From Bacteroidota bacterium (GTDB lineage: Bacteria; Bacteroidota; Bacteroidia; Chitinophagales; Chitinophagaceae): a stretch of 64,000 nt of DNA. Below the pieces are notes generated by a model, which did not search any database, was not told the DNA's origin, and saw nothing but the letters and a program-made list of their open reading frames with translations. The stretch covers positions 1 through 64,000 of the forward strand of contig JAFDXD010000140.1 of the NCBI GenBank assembly GCA_018268135.1. The letters run 5' to 3'. Each line of letters starts with the position of its first letter. Position 1 is the stretch's first letter. Of the stretch, positions 16,393 to 24,472 are shown piece after piece. The position numbers and the translations under genes are program-made.

Positions 16393-16405
16393 CGCTCCGA
16401 AATTT

Positions 16406-16624
16406 ATGGCTAAACAGGCACTTATTAAGCAGGATGGAACAATAGTAGAGGCTTTGAGCAACGCTATGTTCAAAGTAAAACTTGAAAATGGGCATGAAAT
16501 ATTAGCTACAATTTCAGGGAAAATGAGGATGCACTATATCCGTATTTTACCCGGAGACAAAGTAGGTGTAGAAATGAGCCCCTACGATTTAACCAGGGGC
16601 AGAATCATTTTTAGGTATAAATAA
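16406..16624 (+). CDS. infA: Translation initiation factor IF-1
   Basis: 72-residue S1-fold protein that binds the 30S A site during initiation. [40 protein letters not shown] then [22 protein letters not shown] is textbook IF-1 with the full length. It is the first gene of the infA-rpmJ-rpsM-rpsK-rpsD-rpoA-rplQ operon and has its own -7 element 13 bases upstream. In most relatives secY and map precede it; neither is here. Confidence 0.97.
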   Translation: MAKQALIKQDGTIVEALSNAMFKVKLENGHEILATISGKMRMHYIRILPGDKVGVEMSPYDLTRGRIIFRYK

Positions 16625-16653
16625 GTAATTCATAATAAATAAAATATAAAGAA

Positions 16654-16770
16654 ATGAAGGTTAGAGCTTCAATAAAAAAACGCAGCGCAGATTGTAAAAT
16701 TGTGAGAAGAAAAGGGCGCCTGTATGTTATTAACAAAAAGAATCCTCGTTTTAAACAAAAACAAGGGTAA
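16654..16770 (+). CDS. rpmJ: 50S ribosomal protein L36
   Basis: 38-residue ribosomal protein reading [20 protein letters not shown], then [18 protein letters not shown]. Only the first Cys of the zinc-ribbon pattern (ADCKIV) is present; the usual later Cys and His ligands are replaced ([11 protein letters not shown]), which makes this the zinc-free form. It lies 29 bases after infA and 84 before rpsM, the standard order. Confidence 0.95.
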   Translation: MKVRASIKKRSADCKIVRRKGRLYVINKKNPRFKQKQG

Positions 16771-16795
16771 TTTTTTCAATCGTCATCAAAAAACA

Positions 16796-16829
16796 AATTC
16801 TACATTTTTTTTAAAAATTAAGTAGAATT
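16796..16829 (+). repeat. 8-bp hairpin in the rpmJ-rpsM spacer
   Basis: AATTCTAC (16796-16803) pairs with GTAGAATT (16822-16829) across an 18-base loop, 25 bases before rpsM. No T tract follows, so it is not a typical terminator. Confidence 0.5.
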
Positions 16830-16854
16830 CAAATATTAAAAATTAAAAAATAAT

Positions 16855-17235
16855 ATGGCTCGTATTGCCGGTATAGATTTACCAAAAAACAAAAGAGGCG
16901 AAGTAGGCCTTACCTACATTTATGGAATTGGTCGCTCAACAGCTCGTTACATATTGGGCAAAGCAGGTATTGATTTAAATAAAAAAGTTAATCAATGGAA
17001 TGATGAAGAACAAACTGCCATTCGTAATGTGATTAACAACGAATTTAAAACAGAAGGTGCTTTGCGTAGCGAAACTCAAATGAACATTAAACGTTTGTTG
17101 GATATTGCCTGCTACCGCGGATTGCGCCATCGTAAAGGATTGCCTGTACGTGGCCAACGTACCCGTACCAATAGCCGTACTAGAAAAGGTAAACGTAAAA
17201 CCGTTGCCGGCAAAAAGAAAGTTGCTAAGAAATAA
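16855..17235 (+). CDS. rpsM: 30S ribosomal protein S13
   Basis: 126-residue head protein of the 30S subunit contacting the P-site tRNA and 50S bridge. [26 protein letters not shown] at the start, the helix-turn-helix region with [11 protein letters not shown]-like [30 protein letters not shown], and a basic tail are all typical. In Escherichia coli the leader of this gene carries the S4-binding pseudoknot of the alpha operon; in this genome the better pseudoknot lies further down, in front of rpsD itself. Confidence 0.97.
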   Translation: MARIAGIDLPKNKRGEVGLTYIYGIGRSTARYILGKAGIDLNKKVNQWNDEEQTAIRNVINNEFKTEGALRSETQMNIKRLLDIACYRGLRHRKGLPVRGQRTRTNSRTRKGKRKTVAGKKKVAKK

Positions 17236-17239
17236 TTGA

Positions 17240-17356
17240 TCAGCCAATATTTTTGAGCTGAATAATTAATATGACTTGATTTTACATGAACCAACGCCGG
17301 ATAGCCTAAGTCAGCAGGAGGGTTGCTTCAGTTCCGATAAAAAGGAATGTTTTTTT
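17240..17356 (+). ncRNA. Structured rpsM-rpsK spacer with possible attenuator
   Basis: In this 147-base spacer TCAGC (17240-17244) pairs with GCTGA (17257-17261), TGACTT (17272-17277) with AAGTCA (17308-17313), and TTCC (17332-17335) with GGAA (17344-17347) followed by seven T. CAAC (17292-17295) can also pair with GTTG (17323-17326), crossing the second stem. The block is richer in G and C than the spacers around it. Possible r-protein binding site with conditional termination; pairings found by eye. Confidence 0.4.
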
Positions 17357-17382
17357 AAATTGATTACCTATTATTAAAAATT

Positions 17383-17793
17383 ATGGCAAAAGCACAAGGC
17401 GGCAAACAAACAGGAAAAGCTGCCGCAAAAAAAAGAGTTGTAAAAGTTGAGAGTCATGGAGATGCTCATATTGTAGCAAGTTTCAACAATATTATCATCA
17501 GTTTAACCAACAAGCAAGGCCAGGTAATATCATGGTCAAGCGCAGGTAAAATGGGTTTTAAAGGAAGCAAAAAAAATACTCCGTACGCTGCACAGATGGC
17601 TGCTGCAGATGCTGCTAAAGTTGCATTGGATGCAGGTTTAAAAAGAGTGGATGTATTTGTAAAAGGACCCGGTAGTGGCCGTGAAGGCGCTATCCGCTCA
17701 CTTTCACAAAACGGAATTGAGATAGCAACTATAAAAGACGTTACTCCAATGCCCCACAACGGATGCCGTCCTCCTAAGAAAAGAAGAGTTTAA
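17383..17793 (+). CDS. rpsK: 30S ribosomal protein S11
   Basis: 136-residue platform protein of the 30S subunit. [46 protein letters not shown] and the closing [18 protein letters not shown] are the family signatures. An N-terminal basic extension of about 20 residues ([19 protein letters not shown]) is common in this phylum. The 119-base spacer to rpsD contains a weak hairpin TCACC/GGTGA (17802-17815) followed by T residues and then the rpsD pseudoknot. Confidence 0.97.
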   Translation: MAKAQGGKQTGKAAAKKRVVKVESHGDAHIVASFNNIIISLTNKQGQVISWSSAGKMGFKGSKKNTPYAAQMAAADAAKVALDAGLKRVDVFVKGPGSGREGAIRSLSQNGIEIATIKDVTPMPHNGCRPPKKRRV

Positions 17794-17845
17794 GCTCAAA
17801 ATCACCTTTGGGTGAATTTTTGAATTTTCATATTATTTAATAACG

Positions 17846-17899
17846 GGTGCAGCATTTATTTTAAAGGTCTTTACAATGATGCACCGACACTAAAAGACC
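17846..17899 (+). ncRNA. Predicted H-type pseudoknot leader of rpsD (S4)
   Basis: Stem 1 pairs 17846-17851 with 17880-17885 (GGTGCA/TGCACC) and, past a G-A mismatch, 17853-17856 with 17875-17878 (CATT/AATG). The 18-base loop carries GGTCTTT (17866-17872), which pairs perfectly with AAAGACC (17893-17899) downstream of stem 1. The two helices interlock as a classic H-type pseudoknot, ending 13 bases before the rpsD ATG. S4 is a known autorepressor that binds pseudoknot-like mRNA in other bacteria, so feedback control is the natural hypothesis. Pairings were checked base by base, but no covariation could be tested. Confidence 0.6.
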
Positions 17900-17912
17900 A
17901 CTTTATACAATT

Positions 17913-18518
17913 ATGGCACGTTATACAGGCCCCAAAACAAAAATCTCCAGAATTTTCGGAGAACCTATTACCGGTAATGGAAAATGGCTGACTAAAAACA
18001 GCAACCCTCCCGGACAGCATGGCGCTCAACGCAAGCGTAAAACACTTGGTGAGTATGCACTTCAGTTAAAAGAAAAACAAAAAGCAAAATACACTTATGG
18101 TTTGCTGGAAAAACAATTCCGCAAAACATTTGATGAAGCTAGCCGTAAAAAAGGTGTAACAGGTGAAAACCTTATTAAACTTTTAGAAGCTCGCCTTGAT
18201 AATACCGTTTTTAGAATGGGTATTTCTATAAGCCGTCAGGGCGCCCGCCAATTGGTAAGCCACAAGCATATTACAGTAAATGGCGAAGTAATTAATATTC
18301 CTTCTTACAGTTGCAAACCAGGTGATGTAATTGGTTTGAAAAATAAAAGCGCTGCCAATGCAGCTATCACCGGTAACCTGCGTGGAAAAAATCCAAAATT
18401 CAACTGGGTAGAATGGAATGAGGCAGAAATGAAAGGTACTTTTATTACTTGGCCTGAAAGAGAAAGTGTTCCTGAAAATATTAAGGAACAACTTATAGTG
18501 GAATTGTACAGCAAATAA
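17913..18518 (+). CDS. rpsD: 30S ribosomal protein S4
   Basis: 201-residue primary 16S-binding protein. [25 protein letters not shown] opens the N-terminal region, which lacks zinc-binding cysteines; the S4 RNA-binding domain is [40 protein letters not shown] (about 94-133). Full length for the family. Its own mRNA leader has a predicted pseudoknot, which suggests autoregulation by this protein. It is followed by a 110-base spacer and rpoA, the conserved alpha-operon order. Confidence 0.97.
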   Translation: MARYTGPKTKISRIFGEPITGNGKWLTKNSNPPGQHGAQRKRKTLGEYALQLKEKQKAKYTYGLLEKQFRKTFDEASRKKGVTGENLIKLLEARLDNTVFRMGISISRQGARQLVSHKHITVNGEVINIPSYSCKPGDVIGLKNKSAANAAITGNLRGKNPKFNWVEWNEAEMKGTFITWPERESVPENIKEQLIVELYSK

Positions 18519-18532
18519 TAGCTGAACAGCAG

Positions 18533-18594
18533 GCAGGCTTTGCACTAAAAAGTGGAGCGATAAACAAAGATGCCGTGTTTACTTATCAATACGG
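18533..18594 (+). repeat. Hairpins in the rpsD-rpoA spacer
   Basis: CACT (18543-18546) pairs with AGTG (18551-18554) over AAAA, with GCT (18537-18539) and AGC (18556-18558) continuing the stem past an internal loop. CCGT (18573-18576) can pair with ACGG (18591-18594). Modest stems; function unknown. Confidence 0.3.
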
Positions 18595-18628
18595 ACAATA
18601 AATTTTAAATTAAAATCAACAAATAAAA

Positions 18629-19624
18629 ATGGCCATTTTTAATTTTGTTAAACCAGATAAAATTGTACTTCAAAAAGCAACTGAGTTTGAAGCTCAATTT
18701 GAATTTCGCCCATTAGAACCAGGATATGGTGTAACCATTGGGAACGCCCTACGCAGGGTATTGCTTAACTCTTTAGAAGGTTATGCCATTGTTGGAATCA
18801 ACATTGCTGGCGCCGACCATGAGTTTGCTACCATTAAAGGAGTTACTGAAGACGTAACTGAAATTATCCTTAACCTAAAACAAGTACGTTTTAAAGCAAA
18901 GGCAGACCACGAAGTAAATGCTGAAAAGGTAACCCTTTCTTTAAAAAATAAAACAGAATTTACTGCAGGCATGATAGGTGAAGCCTCTCCCGCTTTTGAA
19001 GTAATGAACCCTGATTTATTAATTTGCACTTTAGATACTTCTGCCAAACTTGATATAGAAATTTCTATCGGCCGTGGCCGTGGGTATGTACCTGCTGAAG
19101 AGCACAAAGAAAAAAGCTCTCATTTTGGTTACATCCCTGTAGATGCAATTTATACCCCAATTAAAAATGTAAAATATTTAATTGAAAATACAAGGGTTGA
19201 GCAACGTACAGATTTTGAAAAACTTATTATGGATGTAGTTACCGATGGTACCATTCATCCGGAAGAAGCAGTAAAACAGGCAAGCCGTATCCTCATTCAA
19301 CATTTAATGATCATCACTGATGAAAACATTACATTTGATACTAAAGAGGATAAAAAAGAGGACCTAGTAGATGAACAAACTCTTCAGCTTCGCAAAATGC
19401 TAAAAACTCCTTTAGAAGATTTAGACCTTTCAGTACGTGCTTTCAACTGCTTAAAAGCTGCTAAAATCAACTCATTAAGTGAGCTTGTTCAATACGAACA
19501 GGAAGACCTGATGAAGTTTAGAAACTTTGGCCAGAAATCTTTAAGCGAAATAGACCAGGTATTACACGAAAGAGGTTTAAGCTTTGGTATGGATTTGAGC
19601 AAATTGAAATTAGACGACGAATAA
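18629..19624 (+). CDS. rpoA: DNA-directed RNA polymerase subunit alpha
   Basis: 331 residues. The N-terminal domain that dimerises and holds beta and beta-prime includes FEFRPLEPGYGVTIGNALRRVLLNSLEGYAIVG (about 26-58) and VPAEEHKE. After a linker the C-terminal domain, LDLSVRAFNCLKAAKINSLSELVQYEQEDLMKFRNFGQKSLSEI (about 266-309), is the helix-hairpin-helix module that contacts upstream DNA and activators. Both domains are intact. It lies between rpsD and rplQ as in most bacteria. Confidence 0.98.
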   Translation: MAIFNFVKPDKIVLQKATEFEAQFEFRPLEPGYGVTIGNALRRVLLNSLEGYAIVGINIAGADHEFATIKGVTEDVTEIILNLKQVRFKAKADHEVNAEKVTLSLKNKTEFTAGMIGEASPAFEVMNPDLLICTLDTSAKLDIEISIGRGRGYVPAEEHKEKSSHFGYIPVDAIYTPIKNVKYLIENTRVEQRTDFEKLIMDVVTDGTIHPEEAVKQASRILIQHLMIITDENITFDTKEDKKEDLVDEQTLQLRKMLKTPLEDLDLSVRAFNCLKAAKINSLSELVQYEQEDLMKFRNFGQKSLSEIDQVLHERGLSFGMDLSKLKLDDE

Positions 19625-19671
19625 AATTATTGAATTAGCAATAATAATAACAGCAATTTTTATAATGAGTA

Positions 19672-19698
19672 GGTTATAATTCCTGACACGGTATAACC
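19672..19698 (+). repeat. 7-bp hairpin in the rpoA-rplQ spacer
   Basis: GGTTATA (19672-19678) pairs with TATAACC (19692-19698) across a 13-base loop, 22 bases before the rplQ ATG. Perfect stem, no terminator tail. Confidence 0.5.
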
Positions 19699-19720
19699 GA
19701 ATTTTAAAACAACAACAGTC

Positions 19721-20491
19721 ATGCGTCACGGAAACAAAAACAAAAATTTAAGCAGAACAGCCTCTCACAGAAGAGCTTTATTGGCAAACCTCGGTAGCCA
19801 GTTGATTACACACAAAAGAATCACTACTACCTTAGCAAAAGCAAAAGCTTTGCGTACTTTCATTGAGCCACTTATTACTAAAACAAAAGCTACTGGCAGC
19901 AAAGAAGTAATCAGCCACAATCATAGAATTGTATTTAGCTACCTCAACGATAAACAAGCGGTGAAAGAATTATTTACCGTAGTAGCTCCTAAAGTAGCAA
20001 GTCGCCCGGGCGGATATACCAGAATTATTAAACTTGGTGCAAGGGTAGGTGATAATGCTGAAATAGCAATGATAGAATTAGTAGATTTCAATGAAATTTA
20101 TGGCAAAGGTATTAGCAAAGCTACTACTGCAGAACCTGCTAAGAAAACACGCCGTAGCGGTGGTGCTAAAGCAAAAGCTAAAGATACTGCTGCCACAGAA
20201 GTAGTAGCAGAAACAGCCGCACCTAAAAGTAAAAAAGCAGATGACCTTAAAATAGTTGAAGGTATAGGCCCCAAAATTGCCGAAGTATTGAATGCCGCCG
20301 GAATTGTAAGCTTTGCAGATTTGGCAAAATCTACTCCAGAAAAAATTAAAGAAATTTTAGAAGCTTCTGGTGGCCATTTTAATGCCGCTGACCCTGCTAC
20401 ATGGCCTGAGCAGGCTCAATTAGCTGCTGATGGAAAAATGGATGAATTGAAAGTGTTACAGGATAAATTAAACGGAGGAAGAGAAGCCTAA
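19721..20491 (+). CDS. rplQ: 50S ribosomal protein L17 with C-terminal helix-hairpin-helix extension
   Basis: The first 125 residues are a normal L17 ([29 protein letters not shown]-like start, [42 protein letters not shown]). The protein then continues for about 130 residues, twice the usual length: a charged Lys/Ala linker (about 130-175) and a compact domain with [20 protein letters not shown] (about 184-203), a helix-hairpin-helix, ending [19 protein letters not shown] and LQDKLNGG. I recall similar tails on other Bacteroidetes ribosomal proteins such as L21. It may bind RNA or DNA outside the core ribosome; function unknown. Last gene of the operon, with a strong terminator after it. Confidence 0.93.
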   Translation: MRHGNKNKNLSRTASHRRALLANLGSQLITHKRITTTLAKAKALRTFIEPLITKTKATGSKEVISHNHRIVFSYLNDKQAVKELFTVVAPKVASRPGGYTRIIKLGARVGDNAEIAMIELVDFNEIYGKGISKATTAEPAKKTRRSGGAKAKAKDTAATEVVAETAAPKSKKADDLKIVEGIGPKIAEVLNAAGIVSFADLAKSTPEKIKEILEASGGHFNAADPATWPEQAQLAADGKMDELKVLQDKLNGGREA

Positions 20492-20513
20492 TATGAAATA
20501 TTTAAAAAAATAT

Positions 20514-20545
20514 AAGCAAACTTTTTAAAGGTTTGCTTTTTTTTT
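20514..20545 (+). terminator. Intrinsic terminator of the infA-rplQ operon
   Basis: AAGCAAAC (20514-20521) pairs with GTTTGCTT (20531-20538), and the inner TTT/AAA extends the stem past one bulge. Nine T residues follow. Confidence 0.88.
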
Positions 20546-20598
20546 GAAATCACTTTTACAATTAATTATTTTCTTTGCAATAAATTTTTAATAAAAAG

Positions 20599-21690
20599 AT
20601 GGACACTAATAAAGCCATATTAATTTTAGAAGATGGTACTGTATTGAATGGAAAAAGCTTTGGTAAAAAAGGAATTGCTACCGGAGAGCTTTGCTTTAAT
20701 ACAGGCATGACGGGCTACCAGGAAGTATTTACTGACCCAAGTTATTATGGGCAAGTAGTAATTATGAACTGCGTACATACCGGCAATTATGGTGTAAAAA
20801 AAGATGAAGTAGAAAGCAATTCAGTAAAAGTGAAAGCTGTAATAGGGAGAGACCTCGAAGAAAAATATAGCCGGTTTATGGCAGATGATTCACTGCAAAA
20901 ATATTTTGAAGATCAAAATGTGGTAGCTATTAATGAAGTAGATACCAGGGCCCTTGTAGAGCATGTACGTACTAAGGGAGCCATGAATTGTATTATATCA
21001 TCTACAGAAATGAATATAGATGTATTAAAACAGTTATTAAAAGAAGTACCTTCTATGGATGGCTTGGAGCTGGCATCTTTAGTAAGTACTAATGAGCCTT
21101 ATACTTTAGGAAATGAAAATGCCGCCTTACGGGTAGCCGTACTCGATTTTGGTATAAAGCAAAATATCTTGAACTGCCTGGTAGAAAGAGGTGCATTTGT
21201 AAAAGTATATAATGCTAAAACAGAATTTGAAACACTCGAAAAATTTAATCCAAACGGATATTTTATTAGCAACGGCCCCGGCGATCCTGCACCCATGGAT
21301 TATGCCATTAGTACGGTAAAAAATATAATGCAATCGGGCAAACCCTTATTTGGTATCTGTCTTGGGCACCAGCTACTTGCTTTGGCAAATGGTATCCCTA
21401 CTTTTAAAATGCATCACGGGCACAGGGGTTTAAACCATCCTGTAAAAAATATTATTACAGGCAAGAGCGAAATTACCACACAAAATCATGGCTTTGGAAT
21501 AGACCCCGAAGCAGTAAAAAAAAGTGATATTGTTGAAATCACACACCGTAACCTAAATGATGATAGTATTGAAGGCATCAGGCTAAAAAACAAAAAAGCT
21601 TTCTCGGTGCAGTACCACCCCGAAGCTACACCCGGCCCACATGATAGCCGTTATTTGTTTGATGATTTTTTTGCTATGATGAAAAATTAA
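20599..21690 (+). CDS. carA: Carbamoyl-phosphate synthase small (glutaminase) subunit
   Basis: 363-residue cytosolic enzyme that hydrolyses glutamine and feeds ammonia to CarB for arginine and pyrimidine synthesis. The N-terminal CPSase_sm domain contains FNTGMTGYQEVFTDPSYYGQ, and the C-terminal class I amidotransferase domain has the nucleophile elbow FGICLGHQLLALA (Cys about 251) and the His/Glu pair QYHPEATPGPHDS (about 334-346). carB is not adjacent; aroQ follows with its own promoter 6 bases after the carA stop. Confidence 0.96.
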   Translation: MDTNKAILILEDGTVLNGKSFGKKGIATGELCFNTGMTGYQEVFTDPSYYGQVVIMNCVHTGNYGVKKDEVESNSVKVKAVIGRDLEEKYSRFMADDSLQKYFEDQNVVAINEVDTRALVEHVRTKGAMNCIISSTEMNIDVLKQLLKEVPSMDGLELASLVSTNEPYTLGNENAALRVAVLDFGIKQNILNCLVERGAFVKVYNAKTEFETLEKFNPNGYFISNGPGDPAPMDYAISTVKNIMQSGKPLFGICLGHQLLALANGIPTFKMHHGHRGLNHPVKNIITGKSEITTQNHGFGIDPEAVKKSDIVEITHRNLNDDSIEGIRLKNKKAFSVQYHPEATPGPHDSRYLFDDFFAMMKN

Positions 21691-21696
21691 TTATAC

Positions 21697-21704
21697 TAAA
21701 TTTG
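21697..21704 (+). promoter_or_regulatory. -7 promoter element for aroQ, near-leaderless
   Basis: TAAATTTG, an exact TAnnTTTG match, followed by only 5 bases before the aroQ ATG. If used, transcription would begin at or next to the start codon. Confidence 0.5.
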
Positions 21705-21709
21705 AGTGT

Positions 21710-22144
21710 ATGAAAATAGCAATCATCAATGGCCCCAACCTGAATTTACTGGGAAAGCGTGAAGTAGATATTTATGGCAATCAATCTTTTGATACTTACT
21801 TTAGCGCTCTTCAAAAAAAATATCCAAGCATTAATTTCTCAAATTATCAAAGTAATGTAGAAGGAGAGTTGATTGATGAAATACAAAGAGTGGGATTTAA
21901 TGTAGATGGAATAATCATTAATCCCGGAGGATATACCCACACTTCTGTGGCGCTTGGCGATGCTATTGCCGCTATAAAAGCTCCGGTAGTAGAAGTACAT
22001 ATTTCCAATATATTTGGCAGGGAAGATTTTAGAAAGCTTTCACATGTATCTGCCAAAGCAATAGGCGTAATAAGTGGCCTGGGTTTAAAAGGTTATGAAC
22101 TTGCTTTAGAATACTTTACTACACCTGTCCTATCATTAGGATAG
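21710..22144 (+). CDS. aroQ: 3-dehydroquinate dehydratase, type II
   Basis: 144-residue dodecameric enzyme, third step of the shikimate pathway. INGPNLNLLGKREVDIYG at the N terminus holds the catalytic Arg and the flexible-loop Tyr. IINPGGYTHTSVALGDAI contains the substrate-binding Asn and the conserved Thr-Ser pair, and EVHISNIFGREDFRKLSHVS contains the essential His and the lid Arg. Complete. The 3' end overlaps the convergent DUF4954 gene by nine bases. Confidence 0.96.
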   Translation: MKIAIINGPNLNLLGKREVDIYGNQSFDTYFSALQKKYPSINFSNYQSNVEGELIDEIQRVGFNVDGIIINPGGYTHTSVALGDAIAAIKAPVVEVHISNIFGREDFRKLSHVSAKAIGVISGLGLKGYELALEYFTTPVLSLG

Positions 22145-24256
22145 CTTCAATTTTTTTATAAGGGACTTTATTTCTTTTTTCATTTTATCTAACTCTCCAA
22201 GTTGAGTTTGTATGAATGAGTTGTTTTCAAACCTGCCCATTACATTGTTCATTTCTTCTGTACTATCATACACCATTTTTCTAAACGGGTTATTATAATC
22301 TTTTTCCCTGGCACTATAAATGCTTTTGCACATCCATGTTTTTATTTCAATGCTCTGAAGCAATAATTTTTTAAATATTTCAGCAGAAAATTGTTTACCG
22401 GTGATATTCAATATTTCGAGGAGTGATGTGTAAGCATGTTGAAGTTTATCTGCCTCATATTTTTCTCCTTCTGTTTTATAAAATTGATGTACCTGTTCCC
22501 AACTGGTAATTTTATTGTCTTTTACTGCATTTTTAAATGCGAATACAGAGGATGTTTTGATGAGCTGACCTCCAATATTTACCCAATGGCTTCTTTGCAC
22601 TTTTGAAACAAGCAGTTTTTTTAAGGTATCAAAATCGTCAATATTATTTTCTTTGATAAAATTCAGGATGCAACTTGCCGCATAATAAAAAATTAGTTCT
22701 TTAAATATTTTAATGGCCTGAGGTACTTTTACAATAACAGTATTTCTGTCGCTATTTTCTAAATTTGAGACCCGGGCAGAGCCGTCTTTTTCTACACTAA
22801 GTTTTTGCAATAAACTTAATGAGTCAAATATTTCATTGATGGTATCTGGCGCCAGGTAATCATATTCTATTCTTTGTAGTTTTTCTGTACGTTTATCACG
22901 GTCTAAATATTTCCAGGCATTACGCTCCAATGCATACATATTGTACATAAACCAATAAGCCGGCATTATTACCAATTGGTTATTGCTAACATCATTGCTA
23001 ATTAAAGAAAAGGGAATATTGATATTGAGCTCTGCCGGAAAATCGCCTTTAGCAATAATACAGAATGATGAAAATTTGGAATTGTGTTTTAAACTTACGC
23101 ATAAGCCCGGCCAAAAGCCCCTGCCTGCAATGATTTCACCATCTGCTCCCCGGCTATTATGATTGCTGCCAATAGTGGCCCCGGCAGCAATATTACTTTG
23201 GCCCATTACTAATGAAGCACACAAAAATGAATTATTATGATGCTGCTCATGTGAGGGAAAGATTAGGGTATTTAATACTTCGCAGCAGGATATGGTAGAG
23301 TTATTTCCTAAAAAAGAATTGATAAGGCGGGCTCCATATTTTAATTGTGAATGAGAGCTCATAACAAACCTAACTGCTTTTACACCGTAAAATATTCTAC
23401 AGCCATAACCAACTATTCCATTTACCAGTTCACAACCTTCGCCTACCTGCGACATGCGGGCAGCATCACTATTGATGGTTACATTTTTTATTTTATTGGC
23501 ACCTTTTATATAGGCATCAGATCCTATCCATGCATCTTTTAATATTCCGCAGTTTTTTATAACTGTTCGCTCACCAATATGGCCATAGTAACCTCTTCTT
23601 TTATCAAATTTTTTTTCAGTAAAAATTTTGAATTTTTCCATCAGCTCTGCATCATCCCTGTATTTACTCCACATATAAGCATCGCCGGGTAGCATCCCAT
23701 TGAAAGGTAAAATGCTTCTGCCACCATTTTCATTACATACTTCTACCCAGGTTCTCAAGCCTTCATCTTCGCCTTCTTTTAATATTCCATTTCCAAATTT
23801 TGAATGATTGGTATTGGCCAGCTCATTTACATTGGCTATCATTACTTCATCTTCAATAATGTAGTGGCTTAAATAATTTACATTTTCAATGCAAATATTA
23901 TTTCCCAAATCGCAACTAATGATAGTGCTGTTGTACAGCCCTACCGGTAAGCGAAGATTATGAAATTCTTTGTATAAAGCCTGTAGGTTTCCTATTCGCA
24001 CCAATCCAAAAAACTTACAATTTTTTACAAGCCCGGCATCAAAATTATCTGATACTAAAATGTTATTCCAATTATCTGATGTATTCCTGTTGAGTACAAG
24101 CGTTTCTATTTCAGTGGCAGTAAGCGCCCTGTAAATGATGCCTGATTTATTTTGAAAATTACGAAGGTAATATTCATCTTCATTTTTGGGTATGTATTCT
24201 CTTTCTATAAAATTATACCCTAGCTCTTTTACCGGATGTGTTTGAATAAAGTTCAT
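22136..24256 (-). CDS. DUF4954 family protein (hexapeptide beta-helix)
   Basis: 706 residues without signal peptide. The middle (about 60-420) is rich in short repeats of the left-handed parallel beta-helix type, for example GERTVIKNCGILKDAWIGSDAYIKGANKIKNVTINS and GEGCELVNGIVGYGCRIFYGVKAV, as in hexapeptide acyl- and nucleotidyltransferases. A conserved stretch IGSNHNSRGADGEIIAGRGFWPG and PFSLISNDVSNNQLVIMPAYWFMYN follows, then a helical C-terminal region ending in a coiled coil (about 660-706). This is the architecture of the Bacteroidetes-wide DUF4954 family. The function is unknown; a sugar-related transferase or its scaffold is a guess. Confidence 0.8.
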   Translation of the reverse strand: MNFIQTHPVKELGYNFIEREYIPKNEDEYYLRNFQNKSGIIYRALTATEIETLVLNRNTSDNWNNILVSDNFDAGLVKNCKFFGLVRIGNLQALYKEFHNLRLPVGLYNSTIISCDLGNNICIENVNYLSHYIIEDEVMIANVNELANTNHSKFGNGILKEGEDEGLRTWVEVCNENGGRSILPFNGMLPGDAYMWSKYRDDAELMEKFKIFTEKKFDKRRGYYGHIGERTVIKNCGILKDAWIGSDAYIKGANKIKNVTINSDAARMSQVGEGCELVNGIVGYGCRIFYGVKAVRFVMSSHSQLKYGARLINSFLGNNSTISCCEVLNTLIFPSHEQHHNNSFLCASLVMGQSNIAAGATIGSNHNSRGADGEIIAGRGFWPGLCVSLKHNSKFSSFCIIAKGDFPAELNINIPFSLISNDVSNNQLVIMPAYWFMYNMYALERNAWKYLDRDKRTEKLQRIEYDYLAPDTINEIFDSLSLLQKLSVEKDGSARVSNLENSDRNTVIVKVPQAIKIFKELIFYYAASCILNFIKENNIDDFDTLKKLLVSKVQRSHWVNIGGQLIKTSSVFAFKNAVKDNKITSWEQVHQFYKTEGEKYEADKLQHAYTSLLEILNITGKQFSAEIFKKLLLQSIEIKTWMCKSIYSAREKDYNNPFRKMVYDSTEEMNNVMGRFENNSFIQTQLGELDKMKKEIKSLIKKLKLS

Positions 24257-24472
24257 ACCTGAGTGTAATTTTTACCTGAATTTGTATTTTGAATTTTTGT
24301 TTTAATATATTTCTGGAACAGATAGCTTTGCATTTTTGAGTTTAACAACTTCATACCTTCCATTATCAAATTTCTATATTTTGTAAGTAGTAAAGTTGTT
24401 ATTATTTTACAACAGCAAAAGTTGCCCATTGTTTATTCTATTCTGATGATAAACCCGGGAAATTATTTGAGC

